Assembly (NCBI RefSeq): GCF_040214835.1
Contig: NZ_CP157874.1
Span: 4,096,001 to 4,160,000, forward strand
DNA: 64,000 nucleotides
Source: Pseudomonas asiatica
Lineage (GTDB): Bacteria > Pseudomonadota > Gammaproteobacteria > Pseudomonadales > Pseudomonadaceae
Direction: 5' to 3'
Positions within the stretch are counted from its first letter, which is position 1. Every line of letters starts with the position of its first letter. Positions 1-7,804 of this stretch are shown here, piece after piece. The notes below the pieces were generated by a model, which did no database searches, had not been told where the DNA came from, and saw only the letters and a list, made by a program, of their open reading frames with translations. The position numbers and the translations under genes are program-made.

Positions 1-63
1 CTCATGCAGCTGGGCGAAAGACGCAATACCAAAGGGTTACACAGCTAAACTCGATGCTGATTG

Positions 64-831
64 CTAACTAGAGCTATCATGTCGGCGACCCTTTCTGATT
101 GCAGCTGCCAGTCCAGGCATGGCCAAGTTCGGTTTAGAGTAGTCGTCGATGCCTGATTCATTAATGAATATCATGTCAGGGTCAGGTAAAATACGGCCAT
201 TCTCCACTACTACATGATCGGGATTGACGTTCATAAGTACGAACCCCTCCTCAATAAATTTCTTGTCGAGGGGTTTCAACGGTGACATTTCAATGCCTTC
301 AGCTGTTACCAAATATTCACTAATGAATAGACTTCGGTCGCGATTGACATAGAATTTTCCGCGAAGACTTGCGCTCGGGTCGCTACGCTCCAGAATTTTT
401 CCATCTACTGATTTTGCCCTGAACGGCTCAATTCGTTCACCAGCCGACCTTGCTCGGTTATAAGCAAAACCCTGAACCCGCTTATCCGTGTTGTTGATTT
501 TCTTGAATACTGGTTCGAAAGCAGCCCAGTTCTGTTTGAATCGGCTGGTACCTTGGGGATCGCTGAAATTGACAGGGTCTCCTCCGCAATATGCATAGGA
601 ATTAAGACCTCCCTTTTCAAAGGGGCTGAATACGTCGGGACTGCAAAAGCGCATCAAGACCGGGCGGTATAGCCGCCTCCCATTCCCCAGAAAATAACCT
701 TGCACCAAGTGATCCAGTAGCTGGCCGTTGTAACACAATCGATCTCCACGTGATCCGCTGTGCAATGAGCCGTAGACCGAAAATGCAAATGATTGGGGTG
801 GCCTTCGGGAATGCCTCATTTTATCGTCCAT
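64..831 (-). CDS. Short RHS-repeat-associated core protein with unassigned C-terminal domain
   Basis: Residues about 32 to 94 form the end of an RHS core: RLCYNGQLLD, then GYFLGNGRRLYRP, SPDVFSPFEKGGLNSYAYC and DPVNFSDPQG. The DPQG-type motif normally marks the border between the RHS shell and a variable C-terminal toxin. Here about 160 residues follow (95 to 255) that I cannot assign to a toxin family. They are charged, with no signal peptide and no membrane segment. The protein lacks the long YD-repeat shell of full RHS proteins, so it is an orphan cassette or a compact RHS protein of the kind common in Pseudomonas. I chose the ATG at 831, which has GGAG 6 bases upstream, over an in-frame TTG at 843. 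Any cognate immunity gene would lie to the left of position 64, outside the window. The RHS core is seen; toxicity is inference. Confidence 0.72.
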   Translation of the reverse strand: MDDKMRHSRRPPQSFAFSVYGSLHSGSRGDRLCYNGQLLDHLVQGYFLGNGRRLYRPVLMRFCSPDVFSPFEKGGLNSYAYCGGDPVNFSDPQGTSRFKQNWAAFEPVFKKINNTDKRVQGFAYNRARSAGERIEPFRAKSVDGKILERSDPSASLRGKFYVNRDRSLFISEYLVTAEGIEMSPLKPLDKKFIEEGFVLMNVNPDHVVVENGRILPDPDMIFINESGIDDYSKPNLAMPGLAAAIRKGRRHDSSS

Positions 832-992
832 CCCTATCTCCAAGTCTGAGCAGCACGAGCCCTGAATGTTGCATCGCGCCTGTGAAAATCGAAACTGGCA
901 TTTCTACCAGGTTGGCTCAGTTTTACTTCACGTTGCATCTGCTGACAGAGACCCTCTAGGCTTGCTACTCACACCATCGGAATAGCCCTCGC

Positions 993-1814
993 ATGTCCAC
1001 CCCACAATCCCTGCGTGAACGCCTCTACATCATGGTCTTCCAGACCGACACCGTAGCCGGCCGGCGCTTCGACAAGATCCTCCTGCTGATCATCCTGGCC
1101 AGCTTGGTCACCGTCATCCTCGACAGCATCGACGAAGTGCACCAGGGTTACGCCGGCGTGCTGGCGGGTATCGAGTGGGGCTTTACCGCGATCTTCCTGG
1201 CCGAGTACCTCACCCGCCTGTACTGCTCGCCCAAGCCGTTGCGCTATGCCTTCAGCTTTTATGGCCTGGTCGATCTGCTGGCGATCGTGCCGGGGATCAT
1301 CGCGCTGTACTACAGCGACGCCCAGTACCTGCTGATCATCCGCGTGATACGGATGCTGCGGATCTTCCGCGTGCTCAAGCTCAGCCCGTACCTCAAGCAG
1401 GCCCATTACCTGATGGAGGCGCTGCGCGGCAGCAAGCAGAAGATCATTGTGTTCCTGGTGACGGTATCGACCCTGGTGACGGTGTTCGGCACCTTGATGT
1501 ATGTGATCGAAGGGCCTGAGCATGGCTTTACCAGCATTCCCAAGGGTATCTACTGGGCCATCGTTACCCTGACCACGGTAGGCTTTGGCGACATCGTGCC
1601 AAAGACACCGCTGGGGCAGGTGCTGTCGTCGCTGGTGATGATTACCGGTTATTCGATCATCGCCGTACCGACCGGGATCTTCACCGCCGAGCTGGCCAAT
1701 GCCATGCGCGGGGAGCAGCTGCAGCATGATTGCCCGACCTGCAGCAAGAAGAGCCATGAGCATGGCGCGGCGTTCTGTTCGCGGTGCGGGAATGTGCTGT
1801 TTCCCAAGCAATGA
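993..1814 (+). CDS. Voltage-gated-type potassium channel (ion transporter family) with C-terminal zinc-ribbon-like motif
   Basis: A 273-residue inner-membrane protein with the six-helix plan of voltage-gated cation channels. The S4 segment near residues 110 to 130 carries regularly spaced arginines (RVIRMLRIFRVLKL). The pore loop has the potassium selectivity filter TVGFGD at residues 195 to 200, followed by a last transmembrane helix. The cytoplasmic tail holds two CxxC pairs (near residues 247/250 and 262/265, CPTC and CSRCG), which looks like a small zinc ribbon. The usual job of the family is potassium flux; gating in this protein is unknown. The ATG at 993 leaves about 160 bases to the RHS gene, which reads away on the other strand. 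A REP pair follows the stop. It appears to be a single-gene unit. Confidence 0.88.
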   Translation: MSTPQSLRERLYIMVFQTDTVAGRRFDKILLLIILASLVTVILDSIDEVHQGYAGVLAGIEWGFTAIFLAEYLTRLYCSPKPLRYAFSFYGLVDLLAIVPGIIALYYSDAQYLLIIRVIRMLRIFRVLKLSPYLKQAHYLMEALRGSKQKIIVFLVTVSTLVTVFGTLMYVIEGPEHGFTSIPKGIYWAIVTLTTVGFGDIVPKTPLGQVLSSLVMITGYSIIAVPTGIFTAELANAMRGEQLQHDCPTCSKKSHEHGAAFCSRCGNVLFPKQ

Positions 1815-1819
1815 TTCCG

Positions 1820-1930
1820 CCTGTTCCAGCCCTTTCGCGGGTAAACCCGCTCCCACAGGGACCGCGCACGGTTCGGGTATGTGGTGATCCTGTGGGAGCG
1901 GGTTTACCCGCGAAAGGGCCAGAACAGGCA
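1820..1930. repeat. REP pair (inverted, BIME-like)
   Basis: Two arms of the putida-type REP face each other: CGCGGGTAAACCCGCTCCCACAGG on the left and its complement on the right, with outer complementary flanks GCCTGTTC and GAACAGGC. The pair lies between the potassium channel and sbp genes and could fold into a long hairpin in the transcript. Confidence 0.9.
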
Positions 1931-2030
1931 GAAGCATAACCAAAGTGTTTTTTGTTCTTTAACCCCCACAAACCCACCCGCTATAGTCGCAGGCAAACTG
2001 CCAACACCTTCTCGATAACAAGGAAGCAAC

Positions 2031-3032
2031 GTGAAAAAACTCTTCACCGCCTCGCTGCTCGCCGCAGGCCTTGCCCTGGGCAATTTCGCCCAGGCTGCCC
2101 CCACCCTGCTCAACGTTTCCTACGACGTGATGCGCGACTTCTACAAGGACTACAACCCGGCCTTCCAGAAGCACTGGGAAGCCGAGCACAACGAGAAGGT
2201 CAACGTGCAGATGTCCTTCGGCGGCTCGAGCAAGCAGGCGCGAGCGGTGATCGATGGCCTGCCGGCCGATGTCATCACCATGAACATGGCCACCGACATC
2301 AACGCCCTGGCCGACAACGGCAAGCTGGTGCCGGACAACTGGGTAACCCGCCTGCCGAACAACAGCGCGCCGTTCACCTCGGCCACTGTGTTCATCGTGC
2401 GCAAGGGTAACCCCAAGGCGCTGAAAGACTGGCCCGACCTGCTCAAGGATGGCGTACAGGTGATCGTGCCCAACCCCAAGACCTCGGGTAACGGCCGCTA
2501 CACCTACCTGTCGGCCTGGGGCTATGTGCTCAAGCAAGGCGGTGATGAAAACAAGGCCAAGGACTTTGTCGGCAAGCTGTTCAAGCAGGCGCCGGTATTG
2601 GACACCGGTGGCCGTGCCGCCACCACCACCTTCATGACCAACCAGATCGGCGACGTGTTGGTGACCTTCGAGAACGAAGCCGAAATGATCGCCCGCGAGT
2701 TCGGCCGCGACCAGTTCGAAGTGGTCTACCCGAGCGTGTCGGCCGAAGCCGAGCCGCCGGTCAGCGTGGTCGACAAGGTGGTGGCGAAGAAAGGCACCCA
2801 GGCAGCGGCCGAGGAATACTTGAAGTACCTGTGGTCGCCAGCCGCTCAGGAAATCGCCGCACAGAACTACCTGCGCCCGCGTGATGCGACGGTACTGGCC
2901 AAGTACACCGACCGCTTCCCGAAAGTGGACTTCCTGTCGGTAGAGAAGACCTTCGGTGACTGGCGCACCGTGCAGAAGACCCACTTCAATGATGGTGGGG
3001 TGTTTGACCAGATCTACACCAACAATCAGTAA
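2031..3032 (+). CDS. sbp: Sulfate (thiosulfate) ABC transporter periplasmic binding protein
   Basis: A 333-residue precursor starting at a GTG preceded by AAGGAAG. Residues 1 to about 22 are a classic signal peptide (MKKLFTASLLAAGLALG, cleaved after AQA). The mature part has hallmarks of the sulfate-binding family: NVSYDVMRDFYKDYNPAF near the N-terminus, FGGSSKQARAVIDGLPADV, NPKTSGNGRYTYLSAWGY and FENEAEMI. It binds sulfate in the periplasm and hands it to the CysTWA permease. No permease or ATPase genes are next to it, so it is an orphan binding protein that presumably serves a transporter encoded elsewhere. Such genes are usually induced by sulfate starvation, but I see no clear operator. 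Confidence 0.93.
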   Translation: MKKLFTASLLAAGLALGNFAQAAPTLLNVSYDVMRDFYKDYNPAFQKHWEAEHNEKVNVQMSFGGSSKQARAVIDGLPADVITMNMATDINALADNGKLVPDNWVTRLPNNSAPFTSATVFIVRKGNPKALKDWPDLLKDGVQVIVPNPKTSGNGRYTYLSAWGYVLKQGGDENKAKDFVGKLFKQAPVLDTGGRAATTTFMTNQIGDVLVTFENEAEMIAREFGRDQFEVVYPSVSAEAEPPVSVVDKVVAKKGTQAAAEEYLKYLWSPAAQEIAAQNYLRPRDATVLAKYTDRFPKVDFLSVEKTFGDWRTVQKTHFNDGGVFDQIYTNNQ

Positions 3033-3038
3033 TTGATG

Positions 3039-3152
3039 CAGGCAGGTCCGGCCCTATCGCCGGCAAGCCAGCTCCCACAGGTACTCCACAGTACTCAAGA
3101 CCTGTGCAGTACCTGTGGGAGCGGGCTTGCCCGCGAAAGGGCCGGTACAGGC
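3039..3152. repeat. REP pair
   Basis: Inverted REP arms between convergent sbp and the methyltransferase gene. The left arm is degenerate (CGCCGGCAAGCCAGCTCCCACAGG) and the right arm has GCGGGCTTGCCCGCG. In this convergent position it may also act as a bidirectional transcription stop. Confidence 0.85.
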
Positions 3153-3156
3153 AACA

Positions 3157-4086
3157 TCAGACCTGACGGAATACCAGAGCCTTCAAGCCCCCCGCCGGGT
3201 CCACGTCAGGAAACTCCGGCGGGTTCTCCAGCCGCTCGACGAATGCCAGCGTCGGCGCCTGCTCCGCCATCCCCTCGATCAGGAACTCCGGCCCGATGCC
3301 CGGGTCGTTCACGCACGCCAGCACCGTCCCGCCCTCGCTCAACAACTCCGGCAAGCGCCGCAGGATCTTCGCGTAATCCTGGGTCAGCACAAAGCTGCCG
3401 CGCTGGAAGGTCGGCGGGTCGATGATGATCAGGTCATAAGGCCCGTACTTGCGCACCTTGCCCCACGACTTGAACAGCTCGTGCCCCAGGTACGCCACCC
3501 GTGATGCATCGTGGCCATTGAGGCGGTGGTTGTCGCGGCCCCGGGACAACGCCGACTTGGCCATGTCCAGGTTCACCACCTGCTCGGCGCCACCGGCAAT
3601 CGCCGCCACCGAGAAACCGCAGGTGTAGGCGAACAGGTTCAGCACGCGCTTGCCCGCCGCCTGCTCGCGCACCCAGCGCCGACCATAGCGCATGTCGAGG
3701 AACAGGCCATTGTTCTGCCGCACGCCCAGGTCCAGCAGGTAGGTCAGCCCGTCCTCGACCACCTCGCGCTGCTGGCACGGCTCGCCCAGCAACCACTGGC
3801 CCGGGCTGTCGGGCAGGTAGCGATGCTGGAGAAGGATGGCTTGACCAGTCCACTGCGGGCGCTCGGCGAGAGTACGCAGCATGGCCTCCAGTTCGGCCAG
3901 CTGGCCTTGCGCCGGCTCGCGGAACAGGGCGACCGACAGCACGCCTTGCAGCCAGTCGACGGTGACCTGCTCCAGGCCCGCCCAGCAGCGGCCGCGGCCG
4001 TGGAACAGGCGGCGGGTTTCCTGCGGGGCAGGGTCGAGGGCGGCGAGCAGGTGTTGCTCCAGAGTCTGGATCGGCGAAGTCATCAT
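3157..4086 (-). CDS. Class I SAM-dependent methyltransferase, RlmI/RlmK-like
   Basis: About 309 residues with a Rossmann methyltransferase core in the second half. Motif I is VLNLFAYTCGFSVAA near the middle, an acidic residue follows at VVNLDMAK, and the catalytic-loop motif is DLIIIDPPTF. The NLFAYTCGFS and DPPTF combination is typical of 23S rRNA cytosine or guanine methyltransferases of the RlmI/RlmK/YccW type, so an RNA substrate is likely. The exact target base is not shown by the sequence. There is no PUA domain, and the N-terminal about 150 residues are less conserved. Two adjacent ATGs at 4086 and 4083 are equally plausible starts. It appears monocistronic, with REP pairs on both sides. 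Confidence 0.85.
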   Translation of the reverse strand: MMTSPIQTLEQHLLAALDPAPQETRRLFHGRGRCWAGLEQVTVDWLQGVLSVALFREPAQGQLAELEAMLRTLAERPQWTGQAILLQHRYLPDSPGQWLLGEPCQQREVVEDGLTYLLDLGVRQNNGLFLDMRYGRRWVREQAAGKRVLNLFAYTCGFSVAAIAGGAEQVVNLDMAKSALSRGRDNHRLNGHDASRVAYLGHELFKSWGKVRKYGPYDLIIIDPPTFQRGSFVLTQDYAKILRRLPELLSEGGTVLACVNDPGIGPEFLIEGMAEQAPTLAFVERLENPPEFPDVDPAGGLKALVFRQV

Positions 4087-4118
4087 GGGTCGCAAGCTGG
4101 CAAAAGCGGCATTCTACC

Positions 4119-4222
4119 TTGCGGGCCCTTTCGCGGGTAAACCCGCTCCCACAGGATCACCACAGGCCCGAACCGTGTGCAGCACCTGTGGGAGCGGGTT
4201 TACCCGCGAAAGGGCCCGCAAG
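4119..4222. repeat. REP pair
   Basis: Near-perfect inverted arms (CTTGCGGGCCCTTTCGCGGG and complement), between the methyltransferase start and the end of the EamA transporter gene. Confidence 0.9.
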
Positions 4223-4228
4223 ACCACC

Positions 4229-5125
4229 TCATTCCTCTGCCACAACCCGCGCAGGCCTGAACCACCACCCCTGCTGCATCCCCGCCGCCGCCAGCAGGAT
4301 CAACGCCACCCCCAGCCACTGCAACGGTGCCAGCCGGTGCCCGAACGCCACCCAGTCCACCAGAATCGCCGCAATCGGGTAGATGAACGACAGTGCCCCG
4401 GTCAGCGCCGTGGGCAAGCGCTGGATGGCGCTGTACAGCAACACATACATCAAGCCGGTGTGCACCATGCCCAAGGTCACCAGGCTGGCCAGCGCCGGCA
4501 CTTCGCCCGGCAACCCGCCAAGCTTGACCCACGGCGCCAGCAACAGCACACCCGTGGCCACCTGGATCAGCGCGATCAGGTGCGGTGGCGTGCCACTCAG
4601 GCGCTTGATGATCAACGCCGCAATGGCGTACAGGAAGGCCGCCCCCAGCGCCAGCGCAATGCCCAGCAAATAGTCCTCACCGCCACCCTGCCCCGCGCCA
4701 TGGGCACTGACGATGGCCAGCATGCCGAGGAACGCCACGCTCAGCCAGGTGACCTTGGCCAGGGTGATCCTCTCGCCCAGGAACACTGCCGCCAGCCCCA
4801 CCAGCATGAAGGGCTGCACGTTGTACACCGCCGTGCCGATGGCAATCGACGCCCGCGAGTAGGAGGCGAACAGCAGCACCCAGTTGCCGACGATGGCCAC
4901 ACCGCTGGCAATCGCCAGCAGGAACGCCGTACGGCTGATCACGCCCGGCCGCAGGAAGCCGAACCCCGCGCAGATCGCCAGCAAGGTCACGGCACCGAAC
5001 ACGCAGCGCCAGAACACCACCTCGAGCACCGGCTGGCCGGACACCAGCACGAACCAACCGATGGTCCCGGAAATCAGCATGGCAGCGACCATTTCCAGCG
5101 AGCCACGACGCAATGAACTGTCCAT
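4229..5125 (-). CDS. EamA/DMT-family inner-membrane transporter
   Basis: A 298-residue hydrophobic protein with about ten predicted membrane helices in two EamA repeats, as in drug/metabolite exporters. Features include an early LISGTIGWFVLVSGQP helix, a second-repeat start near LGAAFLYAIAALIIKRLSG and the family-typical LTGALSFIYPIAAILVDW near the end. The ATG at 5125 is preceded by a strong AGGAGGTGTGAG. Upstream in-frame codons to 5161 have no such site. It is transcribed divergently from an Lrp/AsnC regulator 134 bases away, a common pairing in which the regulator controls an amino-acid exporter. Export of an amino acid or related metabolite is therefore inferred, not shown. Confidence 0.9.
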   Translation of the reverse strand: MDSSLRRGSLEMVAAMLISGTIGWFVLVSGQPVLEVVFWRCVFGAVTLLAICAGFGFLRPGVISRTAFLLAIASGVAIVGNWVLLFASYSRASIAIGTAVYNVQPFMLVGLAAVFLGERITLAKVTWLSVAFLGMLAIVSAHGAGQGGGEDYLLGIALALGAAFLYAIAALIIKRLSGTPPHLIALIQVATGVLLLAPWVKLGGLPGEVPALASLVTLGMVHTGLMYVLLYSAIQRLPTALTGALSFIYPIAAILVDWVAFGHRLAPLQWLGVALILLAAAGMQQGWWFRPARVVAEE

Positions 5126-5259
5126 CTCACACCTCCTGTTGAAGACGGCAACAGTATGCAAAGGTTGCTGGCCGGCCTTCCAGCGGATAACGAAGGAAGA
5201 TTGGCATGTCTGCCTTTACTATCAAGGCAAATCACACGAACTACCTGCTTGAGGTGACC

Positions 5260-5697
5260 ATGACCGATGCCATCGACCAACTGCTGATCAACGCGCTCAT
5301 GGAAGACTCGCGCCGCTCGCTCAAGGCCCTGGCGCAAATCAGCGGGCTGTCGGCACCCAGCGTCAGCGAACGCCTTCGCCGCCTGGAGGAACGCGGCGTG
5401 TTGCGCGGTTACACCGTAGAGGTCGACCCGCGCGCCTTTGGCTACCAGTTGCAGGCCATCGTGCGCATCCGCCCGCTACCCGGGCAGCTGCAGGAGGTGG
5501 AACGGCAGATCGTCGCCATTGCGGAGTTCACCGAGTGCGACAAGGTTACTGGCGAGGACTGCTTCATCGCTCGGCTGCATGTGCGCTCGATGGAGCAGCT
5601 GGATACCCTGCTCGACCGCATCAATGTGCTGGCCGAGACCAACACCGCCATCATCAAGAAAAGCCCGGTGAAGCGGCGGTTGCCGCCGATGGATTGA
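5260..5697 (+). CDS. Lrp/AsnC-family transcriptional regulator
   Basis: A 145-residue protein with the two-part layout of the Lrp family. An N-terminal winged helix-turn-helix covers residues about 5 to 55 (LINALMEDSRRSLKALAQI, then SGLSAPSVSERLRRLEERGV). The C-terminal RAM/AsnC ligand domain includes the conserved GEDCFIARLHV strand and loop. The start at 5260 (MTDAIDQ) is preceded by TTGAGGTGACC. An earlier in-frame ATG at 5206 would add 18 unlike residues. Its divergent neighbour is an EamA transporter, so the simplest model is local, amino-acid-responsive control of that exporter. Confidence 0.92.
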   Translation: MTDAIDQLLINALMEDSRRSLKALAQISGLSAPSVSERLRRLEERGVLRGYTVEVDPRAFGYQLQAIVRIRPLPGQLQEVERQIVAIAEFTECDKVTGEDCFIARLHVRSMEQLDTLLDRINVLAETNTAIIKKSPVKRRLPPMD

Positions 5698-5702
5698 GTT
5701 TT

Positions 5703-5812
5703 GCCTGTACGGGCCTCTTCGCGGGTAAACCCGCTCCCACAGGATCTCGACGGGCCTGAATGCTGTGGAGTACTTGTGGGAGCGGGTTCACCCGCGAAGA
5801 GGCCGGCACAGG
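5703..5812. repeat. REP pair
   Basis: Inverted REP arms just after the Lrp-type regulator gene. The left arm has GGTAAACCC and the right arm GGTTCACCC. It may stop or protect the regulator transcript. Confidence 0.9.
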
Positions 5813-5920
5813 AAAAAGCTGACTAATTTTTGTACACAAGAATGTCACCATAAGTGCCGTTTTTGTGTGCACTTTCCAAGATCACGCCCCAATACGTTAC
5901 ACACTTCCCACAACTTATTC

Positions 5921-6008
5921 TGACCAAATGATCAACTAAATCATCCTCGAAAAATTTAAACCTGTTCATTTGGTCAACTTATATCCCATTCATTTCATCA
6001 ACTTATAT
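5921..6008. promoter_or_regulatory. Inverted and direct repeat cluster upstream of the NCS1 permease gene
   Basis: This lies in the AT-rich, gene-free stretch 5813 to 6255. A perfect 10-base inverted repeat is present: TGACCAAATG at 5921-5930 and CATTTGGTCA at 5967-5976. The second arm is part of a direct repeat with a 24-base period: CATTTGGTCAACTTATAT at 5967-5984 and CATTTCATCAACTTATAT at 5991-6008. A third, weaker TGATCAACTAAAT occurs at 5929. Repeated half-sites with this spacing resemble a regulator-binding array. No regulator for it is encoded next to it. Confidence 0.4.
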
Positions 6009-6087
6009 TTCAACAAGATAGATTCGAAATGATAGCCAGCTGAAGTTTGCTTTTTCCTTGGCATGGAACTCGCTTTTGTGTGTTCGT

Positions 6088-6119
6088 GTTTTGTATACAA
6101 ACCAAGCAAAACATAAATA
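6088..6119 (+). promoter_or_regulatory. Palindromic operator candidate TTTGTATACAAA overlapping a possible promoter
   Basis: The palindrome TTTGTATACAAA spans 6090 to 6101, with matching G and C two bases further out. It has the look of a GntR/FadR-type operator (GTATAC core). Its TTGTAT could serve as a -35 box 17 bases from TAAATA at 6114-6119. That match is weak, so the promoter part is tentative. A related but imperfect TTGTACACAA lies at 5830-5839. The likely target is the NCS1 permease and racemase gene pair that starts at 6256. Confidence 0.35.
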
Positions 6120-6255
6120 CACAAGAACCCGCGACGCCGACCCAACATCGGCCGCCGCGCCCCAAACCCTGAGATGCCAACGCTGCACCGACGAGATGGC
6201 GAGCCCGTGCGCATGCCCGCTCATCGCAGTCCACGTGCATCAGGAGCCCGCCGGA

Positions 6256-7788
6256 ATGAGTACCAGCCTCGACCTTGCCCCTGAACTATCCGTCGCCAGC
6301 ACCCACCCCGCTTCCCCTCTCGCCGGCAGCCAGCCGGAACTTGCCCTGAGCCCGCGCCTGCATAACCGCGACCTCGCCCCGACGCGCATCGAAGGCCGCC
6401 GCTGGGGCGGCTACAGCATCTTCGCGCTGTGGACCAACGATGTGCACAACATCGCCAACTACTCGTTCGCCATGGGCTTGTTCGCCCTCGGCCTGGGTGG
6501 CTGGCAGATCCTGCTGTCGCTGGCCATCGGCGCGGCGCTGGTGTACTTCTTCATGAACCTGTCCGGCTACATGGGGCAGAAGACCGGCGTGCCGTTCCCG
6601 GTCATCAGCCGCATCGCCTTCGGCATCCACGGCGCGCAGATCCCGGCGCTGATCCGCGCGGTCATCGCCATCGCCTGGTTCGGCATCCAGACCTATCTGG
6701 CTTCGGTGGTGCTGCGCGTGCTGCTCACCGCCGTATGGCCGCAAATGGCGGCCTATGACCATGACAGTATCCTCGGCCTGTCGAGCCTGGGCTGGGCATG
6801 CTTCGTGTCGATCTGGCTGGTGCAGCTGGTGATCCTGGCCTACGGCATGGAGATGGTGCGCCGCTACGAGGCCTTTGCCGGCCCGGTGATCCTGCTGACC
6901 GTCGCCGCCCTGGCGGTGTTCATGTACTTCAAGGCCGACGCCCGCATCGCCTGGTCGGTGGCCGAACCGCTGACCGGCTACGAGATGTGGCGCAACATCT
7001 TTGCCGGCGGCGCGCTGTGGCTGGCGATCTACGGCACCCTGGTGCTGAACTTCTGTGACTTCGCCCGCTCCTCGCCATGCCGCAAGACCATCCGCGTCGG
7101 CAACTTCTGGGGCCTGCCGGTGAACATCCTGGTGTTCGCCGTGATCACCGTGGTGCTGTGCGGCGCGCAGTTCCAGATCAACGGCCAGATCATCGACAGC
7201 CCTACCCAGATCGTCGCCGCCATCCCCAGCACAGCGTTTCTGGTACTGGGCTGCCTGGCCTTCCTGATCGTCACCGTGGCGGTGAACATCATGGCCAACT
7301 TCGTCGCCCCGGCCTTCGTCCTCAGCAACCTGGCACCGCGTCACCTGAACTTCCGCCGCGCCGGGCTGATCAGCGCCACCCTGGCAGTGCTGATCCTGCC
7401 GTGGAACCTGTACAACAGCCCGCTGGTGATCGTGTATTTCCTGTCCGGCCTGGGTGCCCTGCTCGGCCCGCTGTACGGGGTGATCATGTCCGACTACTGG
7501 TTGCTGCGCAAAGGCTGCATCAACGTGCCGCAGCTTTACAGCGAAGACCCGGCCGGCGCGTACCACTACACCAAGGGCATCAACCTGCGCGCGGTGGCCG
7601 CCTTCGTGCCGGCCGCACTGCTGGCCATCGTCCTGGCCCTGGTGCCCAATTTCCATGGCGTGGCGCCGTTCTCCTGGCTGATCGGTGCCGGCATCGCCGC
7701 CGCCCTGTACCTGCTGATCGCCCCACGCAAACGCCAATACCACGACGTCAGCGGCGAATGCATCGCCGTTGACCACAGCAGCCATTGA
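6256..7788 (+). CDS. NCS1-family nucleobase/hydantoin-type cation symporter
   Basis: A 510-residue inner-membrane permease with about twelve hydrophobic helices. The N-terminal signature of the NCS1 family is clear: GGYSIFALWTNDVHNIANYS, with the Asn/His residues typical of substrate and cation coordination. Further family features are VPFPVISRIAFGIHG, AWFGIQTYL and NIMANFVAPAF. NCS1 members import uracil, cytosine, allantoin, hydantoins or related rings. The racemase-family gene that follows points to a hydantoin-like or allantoin-like substrate, but this is inference. The ATG at 6256 has AGGAG 9 bases upstream. The reading frame is open from 6058, but that extra stretch is not membrane-like and overlaps the putative operator. 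It is separated from the next gene by 16 bases, so the two probably form an operon. Confidence 0.9.
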   Translation: MSTSLDLAPELSVASTHPASPLAGSQPELALSPRLHNRDLAPTRIEGRRWGGYSIFALWTNDVHNIANYSFAMGLFALGLGGWQILLSLAIGAALVYFFMNLSGYMGQKTGVPFPVISRIAFGIHGAQIPALIRAVIAIAWFGIQTYLASVVLRVLLTAVWPQMAAYDHDSILGLSSLGWACFVSIWLVQLVILAYGMEMVRRYEAFAGPVILLTVAALAVFMYFKADARIAWSVAEPLTGYEMWRNIFAGGALWLAIYGTLVLNFCDFARSSPCRKTIRVGNFWGLPVNILVFAVITVVLCGAQFQINGQIIDSPTQIVAAIPSTAFLVLGCLAFLIVTVAVNIMANFVAPAFVLSNLAPRHLNFRRAGLISATLAVLILPWNLYNSPLVIVYFLSGLGALLGPLYGVIMSDYWLLRKGCINVPQLYSEDPAGAYHYTKGINLRAVAAFVPAALLAIVLALVPNFHGVAPFSWLIGAGIAAALYLLIAPRKRQYHDVSGECIAVDHSSH

Positions 7789-7804
7789 CCAGGGAGGACT
7801 ACCC

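Noticed and set aside
6058..6255. N-terminal extension of the NCS1 permease
   Set aside because: It is not hydrophobic, contains the operator-like palindrome and lacks a ribosome-binding site. The ATG at 6256 has AGGAG upstream.
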